Assembly: GCF_023065955.2 (NCBI RefSeq)
Contig: NW_026623050.1
Location: 18,744,501 to 18,808,500, forward strand
Direction: 5' to 3'
DNA length: 64,000 bases
From: Ursus arctos
Lineage: Eukaryota; Chordata; Mammalia; Carnivora; Ursidae
Shown: piece after piece, positions 47,182 to 56,966 of the stretch
Numbering within the stretch: the stretch's first letter is position 1
Layout of the letters: each line of letters begins with the position of its first letter
Notes under the pieces: generated by a model
The model's database searches: none
Seen by the model: only the letters and a program-made list of their open reading frames with translations
What the model was told of the DNA's origin: nothing
Position numbers and translations under genes: made by a program

Positions 47182-48139
47182 CTGTGGGGGGAAAAATGAG
47201 GATATCTTTAAAGATATATGAAAAGTATTTTTATAAATAAATTGAAGATTTGAGTGCACGACCACTTCAAAAAGAAAATTCCGGAATTGAACCCAGGTTA
47301 TTTTTAGCAATGTTGTCCACATTAATCTCTTTGGTAAATTTCCCTACTTTGTTCCTACCTAAAACCTTAATCCCAGTTTTGAATCTTAGTTTACCAGAAT
47401 TATCTTGTGACTCACTTTTGTAGGAGGAGCCCCGCTACGTTAGGTCACGTAATTTGTGGTTAATGCAATATATTTTGAATCCTAATATGTTGACATCTGC
47501 CAGAGTTCTCCCCAGGTACTGTAAGGACCTGAGGAAGGCACGCTTTACCCCAGGCCAGTGATTCAACCATTGCAACTTTCAGGTACTGTTCAGGAATATT
47601 CGCATAGGCAGATGGCTCTTTCCTTAAAATGCAGTTACGTCATGCACCCAGCTGTTAAGCCCACAAGGATTTCTCAACCTTCACAACCACAGTGAAATGT
47701 TAGTGAAATGGCCAAATCTGTTGGAAGGATTTGGCGTGACAGATCCAATACACATTATTTTGATTTCCTAAAAAAAATGACACGCAGTTTGACAGATCAA
47801 AGTTGAAGAGACTGATTTCGGAAAGTAGTCTCTAATCCTGACAACTCCTTCACTAATTTGTTTTAATGAAGAATTTTGTAAAGAATTAACTAATGTATGG
47901 CAGCAATTTTAAGGCCATGTAGTGGAAGGTGGGCTGGGAGCCCATAATCCCCCCTCAGGGCACCAGACACCCCCTCTATATGCTATACTCTGTATGACGA
48001 GACAACTCAGAATGAAAACCTCCGTTAAATAACAATGAAGTCCCTCCCTTCATGATATTACTATCATGCTCTGTGGGATCATGATTAGACAGATATAATC
48101 TGTTAGCAGCCCAGGTTCTTAGGAATTTGAAGAAATCTT

Positions 48140-48295
48140 GGTGGTCACCTATCCCACCCACCTCATTTTCTAAATGAGGAAAGCAAGGCCCAGAGGGTCT
48201 AAGTGACTTGTCCCAAGCTATGTGTGGCTACTAACAACAAAACCAGGCTTTATTCCCAGGTTTTCAGGCTCCAGGCTGACTGCATTTTCTGCTTT
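48140..48295 (-). repeat. MIR SINE
   Basis: Antisense MIR: CTCATTTTCTAAATGAGGAA, AGGCCCAGAGGGTCTAAGTG, ACTTGTCCCAAGCTATGTGT. Confidence 0.8.
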
Positions 48296-48367
48296 ATCAT
48301 ACTTTCAGCGCATTATAGTTTTCTTAGTCATAGAAAGAAAAGTAAAAGAAGCCTATATGAAACTTAA

Positions 48368-48369
<2 letters not shown>

Positions 48370-48402
<33 letters not shown>
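48370..48402. repeat. (TG)n microsatellite
   Basis: About 16 TG units in the intron between the 818-bp and 92-bp WDR72 exons. The poly-Cys/Val frames that cross it are artefacts. Confidence 0.95.
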
Positions 48403-48403
<1 letters not shown>

Positions 48404-48584
48404 ACACAGAAGAAAAGAAAACAGAGGAAAATTAACTATACAAACCACAGAAATTTACCAGTCTATTTCCTCCGGATTAGGGCCACAGAACAGAAAATGG
48501 GAAACCTTGCAGTACAGAAGCATAATAATGGAAGAAAGCATAATATCAAATCCTAAATAATCCACATAGTCTTGCTACCAAACT

Positions 48585-48665
48585 GTAGGTCCACTGAGGG
48601 CAGGAACTGTGCTGACCATACAGTGCCTGGAATTGAGCTCCTATCACAGAACAGAAATGTCAGGG
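48585..48665 (+). repeat. L2 3' fragment
   Basis: Sense L2 3' part: TAGGTCCACTGAGGGCAGGA and CATACAGTGCCTGGAATTGA. Confidence 0.6.
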
Positions 48666-49009
48666 ACCGTTTACCATCATGTAGTGGGCAGTTAAACCAT
48701 GTCTCTTCTGTAAAAGCATTCGGATGGTTTCACCTCAGACTAACTATTCTCTTTATTCTGAACACCAAAATACTTACCTATAGTACAAAGATTTTTCCTC
48801 ATTCCTTTAGCCTACTTCAGTAGGCTTTTCTATTTATTTCATGTGCATTATTTTTATCATTTCAATTAGTTCCTACCCAAATGAGAAATTTATTTATATA
48901 GTGCTAAGGACATATGCAGTAAGCACGTGAATTCAATCTTCTAACATCAGACTGAAAAACTATACTGAATTTTAGCAGTGGAAGTAGGTAAACGCACAGA
49001 GTTAAGGTT

Positions 49010-49225
49010 AGTAATGAATCAGGCTCTGGAATTGGACTGGTGCTCAGCTTTGAATCAGACTCTAAGGAGCTGAATTAATCTTGGAGTTGGTATCTTTTTG
49101 CCATAAGACTCAATATCCTCATTTTTACAAAGCAAAATAATAGTACCTATATGCCAGCTTCGCATATTGAATGAAACCATGTAAGCAAAGTACTTACATG
49201 GTGACTAACAGACATTAAACATTCA
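49010..49225 (+). repeat. MIR SINE
   Basis: Sense MIR: ATCAGGCTCTGGAATTGGAC, ACTCAATATCCTCATTTTTA, AATAATAGTACCTATATGCC. Confidence 0.7.
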
Positions 49226-49449
49226 AAAAACAACAGCTATTTTTACTAAACTGTATTTTTTTGTAAATGAATTACTGATTGCCTCTAGTTTAATATGCCG
49301 ACGTATCAATTAAATGGTGTGATTTGAGGTATGAATTGTGAAACTTTTTCTGTTGACATATGAAATACATTATCACTGGCATTTACTTAAATGTTCTTTG
49401 TTCATATTTAATTCACAGCAAGTAAGATGGATTTTAAGGTGTGTATGAA

Positions 49450-49492
49450 TCAATCTATCTATCATCTATCTCTCTGTCTACCTATCTACTAA
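49450..49492. repeat. (ATCT)n imperfect microsatellite
   Basis: Tandem TCTATCTATCATCTATCTCT-like units followed by an L2 3' end. Confidence 0.85.
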
Positions 49493-49494
49493 AT

Positions 49495-49572
49495 CATTCA
49501 GCACCCAGCACTATGATTTTCCTGGCACATATTATGATAGCAATGGATATTTGTTGAATGAATAAATTTTAA
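49495..49572 (+). repeat. L2 3' end
   Basis: Sense L2 terminus: CAGCACCCAGCACTATGATT, GGATATTTGTTGAATGAATA. Confidence 0.7.
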
Positions 49573-49791
49573 AATATATAGATTGATTGCCCAAATTATC
49601 CTGAGATCCCAAAGAATTAAGAGGAAGGTTTTCTTAAATGTATTTTGAGCTAAAGGAGCTGTTGCACGTTAACTCTTCATCTGAAAAGAAGGAAGGAAGG
49701 AGAGGAGAGAGGGTAGAAAGCCAAATATAGCACATAATAATTTTTTTAATGTCCTAAATAACAACAATCAAAATCTTTATGCATCTCTTAC

Positions 49792-50609
49792 CTGTCAGTT
49801 CCGCATGCCAACTCTAAAGGCATGTTAACTAACTTATTAACTACAAATAGTCTGCTCAATAAATAAACTAGAGTGTTTGACTCTTGCAAGGAATCACAAT
49901 TATTCTCCAGTCCTCTTGGCATCCCAACCTGATTTGGAAGAGTGGACGTGTATTTATTTGACAAGTCCAAAACTTTTTTGGAAAATAAATTAACTTTTGA
50001 ATAGTCTGTTTTCATTTCATCATTGCACACATCCCAGCCTGGCAGCATCAATGAGAAGCGATCTTCATTTGAGGCAAGTCCTAAAGAAACGGAACCCTGA
50101 AGCTTTAAAATATTGAGATGCTTAATGCAGAGATTATCTAATTCTTTATCCACTCCCCATGGCAAAAAGCAAGATAGGAACAATTTAGCTGCGTCTATTG
50201 TGATGTTGGCATCTACTTTTCTTGATGGCTTAGGGTGCATCTTTTTGGAGTTCTTTGTTTTCTTCTGCCTTTTAATGCCATCACTTTCCTCTAAGAACTT
50301 GACAGTATTATCTCCTTGGGCTGGGTTTTCACCAACAGGCTTGGCTTGCGCCTCCGCTGAGAGAGAACCACAGGCAGTTTTATTTCTTTTCAGTGTCAGT
50401 GTTTTCTTCTCCACTGTGCTTTTGGCTCTTCTCAGGATCTCACTACCATAGAATGAATTGGAAGGGTCAACATCACAGATTGGAGTTGGCAGCAAAAGTT
50501 CAACAAGATTTTCCAGATCAAATAGAAGGATATGAAAGCCAATATTACTCCATTTTGTCTTCACAGGCAAGACCTTAAAAGGTCCTGAGAAAGACTTGGC
50601 ATCAGCAAC
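49792..50609 (-). CDS. WDR72: WDR72 large internal exon (equivalent of human exon 15)
   Basis: This 818-bp exon encodes 272 codons plus two bases of WDR72, the paralogue of WDR7 (rabconnectin-3 beta), which acts in vesicle trafficking and organelle acidification. Read on the minus strand it opens after a pyrimidine-rich acceptor (CTCCTTTAG) with [11 protein letters not shown] and continues through [19 protein letters not shown]. It closes with LELACGTD plus AG at a consensus donor, CAG/GTAAGAG. The translation aligns from end to end with my memory of human WDR72 residues ~655-927. Visible features are a conserved hydrophobic start ([18 protein letters not shown]), a Lys/Arg-rich segment about 95-115 codons in ([17 protein letters not shown]), and the WDR7-like [20 protein letters not shown] block. 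The segment lies C-terminal to the WD40 repeats, so no WD repeats are expected here. There are no internal stops. Phase is 0 in and 2 out. Only the protein alignment from memory is unverified; the open frame and both splice sites are direct. Confidence 0.96.
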
Positions 50610-51055
50610 CTAAAGGAGATTAAGAAAAAAAAAATTATGTGTAAGGGTTCTTATTAAGTGATTTTATTAAAATTTCCATATTAAAATGGCATAAAATGAA
50701 AGCATTAAGGCAAGTCATTTTAATTTTGTCTGTTATAAAAATTTCCCTCTAAATTAAATACTCTATATTCTTTTTTTTTTTTTCAAGTATCAAATATCAA
50801 ATGTAATATGCTAAAGAATGGTAGAGACAGTGTGTACAATAGGCTAAGGTAAATACTCTATATTCTAATATTCCTTAAAAACTTTTTTCTTCCTAAAACT
50901 TTTATTTTTCCTTTAAAAAATATGAATTAGGCTTCTGAAGTAAGATAGCATCAGATTAATGCATTTTCATATATGATTTCATATCTTCCTATCAACATAG
51001 CCGTGAAGACATACAACAGGGAAAAAGTGGGTTTGAAAATTAAGGACAAGAACAT

Positions 51056-51250
51056 GGGGCGCCTCGGTGGTTCAGTTGGTTAAGCATCTGCCTTTGGCTC
51101 AGGTCATGATCCCAGGGTCCTTGGATGGAGTCCTGCATCGGGCTCTCTGCTCAGCGGGGAGCCTGCTTCTCCCTTTGCCTGCTGCTCCCCCTGCTTGAGC
51201 ACTTGTGTTCTCTCTCTCTCACAAATAAATAAAGAAAATCTTTAAAAAAA
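51056..51250 (+). repeat. Can-SINE (SINEC)
   Basis: GGGGCGCCTCGGTGGTTCAG head, TCAGCGGGGAGCCTGCTTCT middle, AAATAAATAAAGAAAATC tail. It lies 450 bp upstream of the large WDR72 exon in the gene's own direction. Confidence 0.94.
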
Positions 51251-51384
51251 ATCAAGAGGAACAGAACATCTGCAAGAATTTAGAAAGTCTTGACAAAAAT
51301 GTTCTCTTCAAATTTGTTTAAAATTTTAAATATTTGGAAGTAACCTAGATGTTAACCAGTATCAAAAAGCTTTTTTTTTTTTGA

Positions 51385-51740
51385 AGTCTTGCATTATTCA
51401 TTTGTTCTCTCTCTGCCTAAAATGATTTTGCCCAAAACATTGGCATGGTGGGCTCCCATACTTCAGTTATGTTTCTGCTCATTTATGAGGCCTTCCTTGA
51501 GTACCCTCTCCCCTCATTCCAACCCATTACTCTCTATCCTCTTCCTTGCTTTTTTCTTCCTAGTACTTACAATTACCTTATATTACATGAGAAATTTGTT
51601 TACTGTATATTTTCCCCCTTAGCATCCAAACTCCACCTTTGCAGGAGTTCTGTGCGTTGTTTTGCCTCCCATGCCTATAAAATGATACTGATATATGGCA
51701 TTACTAAGGCACTCACTAAATATTTGTCGAATGAATGATT
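51385..51740 (+). repeat. L2 3' fragment
   Basis: Sense L2 with TTATGAGGCCTTCCTTGAGT, TCCAAACTCCACCTTTGCAG and the 3' end CACTCACTAAATATTTGTCG AATGAATGA. Confidence 0.85.
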
Positions 51741-51859
51741 AACATATGTATACAATAGAACACCATTAAACTATTTTAAAATCATGGTGTAAAACAATAT
51801 TTATTGGGAAAAAATGCTCTATTAGGCAGAAAAAATAATCCCCGTTTCATAAAACTACA

Positions 51860-52072
51860 TGTATGAATATATAGATATATTTACATATTGATATATTCAC
51901 ATATGGAAGTATATTTACACACATATATTTAATATAAATATACATATATATAGTTAATATATAGTCAACATAAATACATATATGTATACCTATAATATAT
52001 GTATGTATAATACATATATGTACATATGTGTGTGTATATATGCGTGTGTGTGCATATATATATATATATATG

Positions 52073-52103
<31 letters not shown>

Positions 52104-52105
52104 TG
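51860..52105. repeat. Compound TA/TG/CA low-complexity tract
   Basis: About 245 bp of ATAT/TACATA words passing into (TG)n, (AT)n and (CA)n. It includes a perfect 38-bp palindrome at 52044-52081. Confidence 0.92.
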
Positions 52106-52639
52106 TCACGAAAGGCATGCACCAAAATGTTAACAACAATTAATTGGGAAGAGAGGATTAAAATGATCTTTATTTATAACTTAGGGTTTTTTGTTGTTTC
52201 ATTTTTTTTAGTTTTTTGGAGTTTTTTCCAGTGATATATTTAATTTACGATCATAAAAGAAGTTAGTTTAAAAAACCAACCATTAAAAAATTTAAAGGTA
52301 AAAAAACAAAATGGGGCAAACTTAAACGTATTTCCTCTAATACGATAGTACAAAGGTTAATATAATTATTAATAAATGATTTTTGCAATCAAAAATAAAG
52401 AGTACTAAAAAGTCTGAAAAATAAGCAAATAGCATCAGTAGCAATTAAAAAAGAGTAACATCCAAATTAAAATATGAGGGAAAATGCTTACCACCAGTAG
52501 TAACAAACAAGTAAAACTGAGATAATAATACCATTCATTACCTATTAATTTGGCAAAGAAGGCTTCTTACATTATTCATTATTATGTAATGTTTAGTACA
52601 TGCGACATAACATATAAGACATAATTCGGTGTTTTTCAG

Positions 52640-53165
52640 ATTATCAATGTTGTATACAAAGAAACAGGGACATAACTATATAGCACCATTGTTCATTATT
52701 GCCCCAGACTAGAACCTAAATGTCAGTGGAATGGACAGATACTGTGATGTATCCATACAATGGAAAAATATACAACAGTGAAAATGAGAGAACTTACAGA
52801 CATTATATGTATAAAGTGTGTGAGTCTACCCACATAATGTTGACCAAAGAAGCCAGACATAAAATAATTAACTGTATGACTTCATTCATGTTAAGTTAAA
52901 AAAAAAAAAAAAACGGGCAAAAAACCCCAATAGGATTGAGGATGCATGCACAGATATTAAATCTCTAAGAATGGTAGTTACCTTTCGAGGACAGGAGGAC
53001 ATAGCTCCTACAATGCTGAATATTTTACTACTTAATCTTTGTAGTGATTATGCAGGTAAGCGCTCTGAGATAATTCATTGTGCTATCCATTTTTGTCCTG
53101 TGCTTAGTTTTTTTCTATATTTTATACATTTCATAGTAAATAAATAATGTTAATAAAATGTCAAA
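52640..53165 (+). repeat. L1M 3' end (sense)
   Basis: Sense-strand L1 3' landmarks: AACCTAAATGTCAGTGGAAT, ATCCATACAATGGAAAAATA, AATGGTAGTTACCTTTCGAG, and a terminal TTTTATACATTTCATAGTAA. Confidence 0.75.
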
Positions 53166-53994
53166 GGAATATTAACAAAGTGTCCCCATTCTGGCTAAAG
53201 AAATAGAACTTTCCCTGATTCTGTACCTCTGCCTGCTATCAGAGGTGACCAATACCTTGAATTTCATGTTTACGATTTCTTTGGTTTCACTTAATGTCTT
53301 AACCTTAAATATGTATTTCCAACTGACCTATTTACTTTTTTGTTTTATATTTTCCTATATATATTAATACACTGTTTATAATGTTCCAATTTGCTTTATG
53401 ATGAAATTTATATTTGTGGGATTCATATTTGTTGATGATTACATTACAGCTGTAGTTCTTCCATTTACACTGCTGTAAAGTATTAATCTATATGATAATG
53501 CAATTTATCTACTGTTTTTAAGTGTCCATTTAAATTATTTTCAAGACTTACTATTGCAAAAGAAAAGCTAGAGTGACAATAATTCATAAGATAGGCACTT
53601 CTTTAAATATGAGATTATCCAAATTCTTCTCCCAAGTGATGTGTACCAATCTGTAAATCTCATGGCATTGTATGACAAGTTTCCATTTACCACATGCTCA
53701 TTAACACAGGATTTTATTTTTGTCAATATACGAGATATAAGTTGTTATCCCTTATAGTTTTAATTTTCATATAATTATTACCATTAATTGAGTATCAAGG
53801 CAATATTTCATTGGCCTTTCATGTTTGTTGTATAAAGTGCCTACCTATGGCTTTTATAAACTTTCTAGTTATCCTTTTCTTATTGATGTTAGGGTTATAC
53901 ATTTATTCTGGAAGTTATCTATTGCTGGTTATGTGATCCAAATACCTTCTATATGTGGCTTGTCTTTCCACTATTTTTTAAAAGTGTTTTCTGA

Positions 53995-54189
53995 CAGGGG
54001 CTCACTCAGCTGGGTGGGCGCTGGACTCTTGATTTTGTCTCAGGTCATGATCTCAGGGTCATGGGATCAAGCCCCATGTTAGACTCCTCCCTTAGAGCTG
54101 AGTCTGCTTGTCCCTCTCCTTGTCCCTTTGCCCCTCCCTCCACTCTCTCATGAATGCTCTGTCTCTTTCAAATAAATAAAATCTTTTTA
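53995..54189 (+). repeat. Can-SINE inserted in an L1 relic
   Basis: Diverged head (AGGGGCTCACTCAGCTGGG), CAGGTCATGATCTCAGGG box and AAATAAATAAAATC tail. Perfect 15-nt duplications AAAAGTGTTTTCTGA lie at 53980-53994 and 54190-54204. Confidence 0.94.
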
Positions 54190-54369
54190 AAAAGTGTTTT
54201 CTGATAAACACTGAGTTCCTATTTTACTACTGTTAAACTTAGGAAACGTTTACTTTAAAGATTATACTTTTTGGGTCGTCTTTACAAAGAAGAATAAAAA
54301 CTTTCCCTATTCAAAGGAAATAAAAATGTTCACCTACACTTTTTCCAAAATGTAAAGTTTCAAACAACT

Positions 54370-54553
54370 TTTTTTAAAAAAGATTTTTATTTATTTATTT
54401 GAAAGAGAGAGTGTGAGAGAGAGAGAGAGAGAGATTATGGGCAGGGGGAAGAAGCAGACTCCTCACTGAGCAGAGAGCCAGATGCGGGGCTCCCCAGGAA
54501 AATGACCTGAGCTGAAGGCAGATACTCAACTGACTGAGCCACCCAGGCGCCCC
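54370..54553 (-). repeat. Can-SINE inserted in an L1 relic
   Basis: Reverse copy with a tail at 54370, an internal GA-rich microsatellite (about 54410-54435), and the GCCACCCAGGCGCCCC head ending at 54553. Confidence 0.92.
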
Positions 54554-54818
54554 AGGTTCACACACTTTTTAACTCTTTAATACTTTTCTTTTTCATTTAT
54601 GTGTTTGGTTTGCAATAGGAAATTATTTTCATTTTTTTAATCTTGATATCAATTGTTCCAATATCATTTATGAATTTGTTCTTTTCTCACTGGTGCTGCC
54701 TGAGACATTCATTGATTTATCTAGGACCCAGGATATTTCATAGTATAATAGCTTTACAAAAAGACTTCAGATCTGGTGGGAAGGTTCTCCTATCCAGTTG
54801 TTCCTATGGTCTTTTACT

Positions 54819-54870
54819 CACGCCCTGAGCCAAAGGCAGACGCCCAACCGCTGTGCCACCCAGGCGCCCC
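54819..54870 (-). repeat. Can-SINE head fragment
   Basis: Only the 52-nt head of a reverse-oriented SINE is present (ACGCCCTGAGCCAAAGGCAG ... CCAGGCGCCCC). The body and tail are missing, and it directly abuts another SINE. Confidence 0.85.
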
Positions 54871-54973
54871 AAAAGGTTTTATTTTTAAGTAATCTCTATA
54901 CCCAACATGGGGCTTAAACTCACAACCCTGAGATTAAGAGTCATGTACTCTACTGACTGAGCCAGACAAGTGA
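54871..54973 (-). repeat. Older, short Can-SINE variant
   Basis: Reverse short variant: AAGTAATCTCTATACCCAAC, GGGGCTTAAACTCACAACCC, ACTGACTGAGCCAGACAAG. It adjoins the truncated SINE head on its left. Confidence 0.88.
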
Positions 54974-55536
54974 CTCTTGATTATATCTGTTTTTTAAAAT
55001 TTCTACAAAACCTGCATTTTTACTATACTAAACAAAGTTCTTTCTAAAAATAGTAAGAATTGCCAAGGAAAATGTCAATAATAGATATGGCTATCTAGAT
55101 GTTTTAAACATTATACTTCCCTCTCCAAAAAATGCATTAATCAGATTAAATTTAAAAGCGTAAGAAGATTTGCTAGAAAATCAAAGCTAATGTTTTAGAT
55201 ATATTAGCAACTCACAGAAATTAATTAGCAAAATACTCATATCTCAAGAAATAAAATGAGCAAGAGACAAAAATACCACAGAGGTGGATAGTCTTTAAAC
55301 CATTTGTCTCAATAAAAATGAAACAAGCATAAAATTTTACATACCACACTGGTTTTGAACCCTTACATTTGCTAAAATTTTCTCAAACTTAGTAGCAAAC
55401 AAAAAGTAGAGGATCCCATGCTGTTGAGTGTTCTTTTTACCAGGACTCTGATGACACCTAGATGGCCTTATCTTTTTTCAAAAACATTATGGTGACATGT
55501 ATCAAGACTCTTAACAATATACACTATCATTTTCTC

Positions 55537-55756
55537 GGGGCACCTGGGTGGCTCACTGGTTAAGCATCTGACTCTTGATTTCTGCTCAGGTCATGATCTC
55601 AGGGTTTTGAGATCGAGTCCCAAGTCAGGCTCTACGCTGGGTGTGGAACTTGCTTAGGATTCTCTCTCCCTCTCCCTTTGCCCCCGTTCTCTGAGCTCTC
55701 TCTCTCTCTCTCAAATAAATAAATAAATAAATAAATAAATAAATCTATCTTTAAAA
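55537..55756 (+). repeat. Can-SINE (SINEC)
   Basis: GGGGCACCTGGGTGGCTCAC head and a long (AAAT)n tail. The 24-nt flanking duplications at 55513-55536 and 55757-55780 differ at only three positions. Confidence 0.95.
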
Positions 55757-55849
55757 AACAATATGCACTAACATTGTCTCTAATTGACATGCTACTTCAT
55801 GTTCTTGGAGGTTACCATTCCCAGATCTATGCTTTGGGTTTATCCCTGT

Positions 55850-56440
55850 TTTCATTCATTCAGCAGACATTCAAGAGGTCCTTGCTGCAGGCCTACTAAG
55901 TAGAACATGGTATGAGTCACTGACCACAGATTACAGAACAAGACTCAGCATCTGCACAGATGCAGCTCCCACCCTTTACACTCAGAGCGGGAAGAGACAG
56001 GTGCCCAGCAAGAACGGCACAGCTTAGACAAAGGCAGAGTAAGGGCCAATGTAGGAAGCAATGAAGGTCTGAAGCAAGGCCTTGATGACTCAAGAAGTCT
56101 GAGCAGAAGTGACAACACACTGCAATCTGAAAGATTAAGGAGAAATGAACTAAAGAAAAGTGCAAGACCAAGTACTCCAGGCAAAGAAAAAAACACGAGA
56201 AGACCCCTGGAGTGACGGCTGGAGTTGGGGTGAGGGTGTATGTAGAGAGCATGTACTGGAACAAATTTTAGTACGGCTGGAGAGCAGAATATGGAAATGC
56301 AGATGAGCCAGACAGGACAGGAACCAGACTGCATTAAAGCCTTGCAAACTCTGTTGAGTTTCAAATTTATTCTGTTATGACGCTTGAAGGGGTATTTAAG
56401 AGAGGAAGTCACCTATTCACAAACTCTAATGATGACTTCT
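55850..56440 (-). repeat. L2 fragment
   Basis: Antisense L2: TTCATTCATTCAGCAGACAT, AGGAGAAATGAACTAAAGAA, AAGTACTCCAGGCAAAGAA and GAAGTCACCTATTCACAAAC. Two overlapping minus-strand frames of 115 and 155 codons here are shadows of the repeat. Confidence 0.8.
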
Positions 56441-56765
56441 GAATTACAGGCTAATCAAGCAGGCTGAAGACAGAGTTCCATACTCCTATGCACTTCCACT
56501 TCCCAAAGCTATAATCTCTGGCCACAGTGTCTAGACTTCTCAATTACTGGGCCAATCACAATCACAGCAATGATTCTAGCAATATCACACACTCCCTGGT
56601 CTGGTCTCATCCTCTTATTTTGTGACCCACACAGCCAAAACAGACCCACTGCGCTGCTGTAAACAAAAATCCTAAATTTCTGTCCCTAAATATAATCACC
56701 TTAAGCCTCAGGAGCAACTGGACACTTTAGAATATTTTCGAAATCATAAATATTATTCCAAGTAT

Positions 56766-56966
56766 TTTTTTAAGATTTATTTATTTATTTGAGGGAGAGA
56801 GAGAGCACGCACGAGTGTGTGGGAGGGGGTGTTGTGTGTGGGTGGGAAGGGCAGATGAAGAGGGAAAGGAGCCCAAGGCAGGGCTTGATCTCAAGACCCT
56901 GAGATCACGACCTGAGCTGAAACCAAGCATCAGACGCTTAACCAACTGCACCACTCAGGTGCCCCC
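56766..56966 (-). repeat. Can-SINE (SINEC)
   Basis: Reverse copy: TTTTTAAGATTTATTTATTT tail, GTGTG-rich replacement of the CT region, and a CCACTCAGGTGCCCC head. Confidence 0.92.

Larger units (their letters stand above)
47182..49791 (-). other. WDR72: WDR72 intron, 2.6 kb
   Basis: Lies between donor GTAAGAG (49791) and acceptor CCCACAG (47182). It holds MIR copies at 48.1 and 49.0 kb, a TG microsatellite at 48.37 kb and L2 3' ends at 48.6 and 49.5 kb. The rest is unassigned. Confidence 0.93.
53225..54818 (-). repeat. L1M relic (antisense), split by SINEs
   Basis: Antisense L1 landmarks appear in order on the plus strand: AATCTGTAAATCTCATGGCA, TTTTCATATAATTATTACC, TATTGATGTTAGGGTTATAC, ATCAATTGTTCCAATATCAT and ATAGTATAATAGCTTTACAA. 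The element is interrupted at 53995-54204 and 54370-54553 by later Can-SINEs. Confidence 0.7.

Noticed and set aside
48222..48560. Plus-strand frames with poly-Cys/Val
   Set aside because: They are produced by the (TG)n microsatellite at 48370.
50113..50451. 112-codon plus-strand frame
   Set aside because: It is the antisense shadow of the WDR72 large exon.
51847..52234. Tyr/Ile/His-rich frames on both strands
   Set aside because: They are translation of a TA/TG/CA simple-repeat tract.
55945..56412. 155-codon minus-strand open frame
   Set aside because: It lies within an L2 relic; no initiation context, splice sites or homology.
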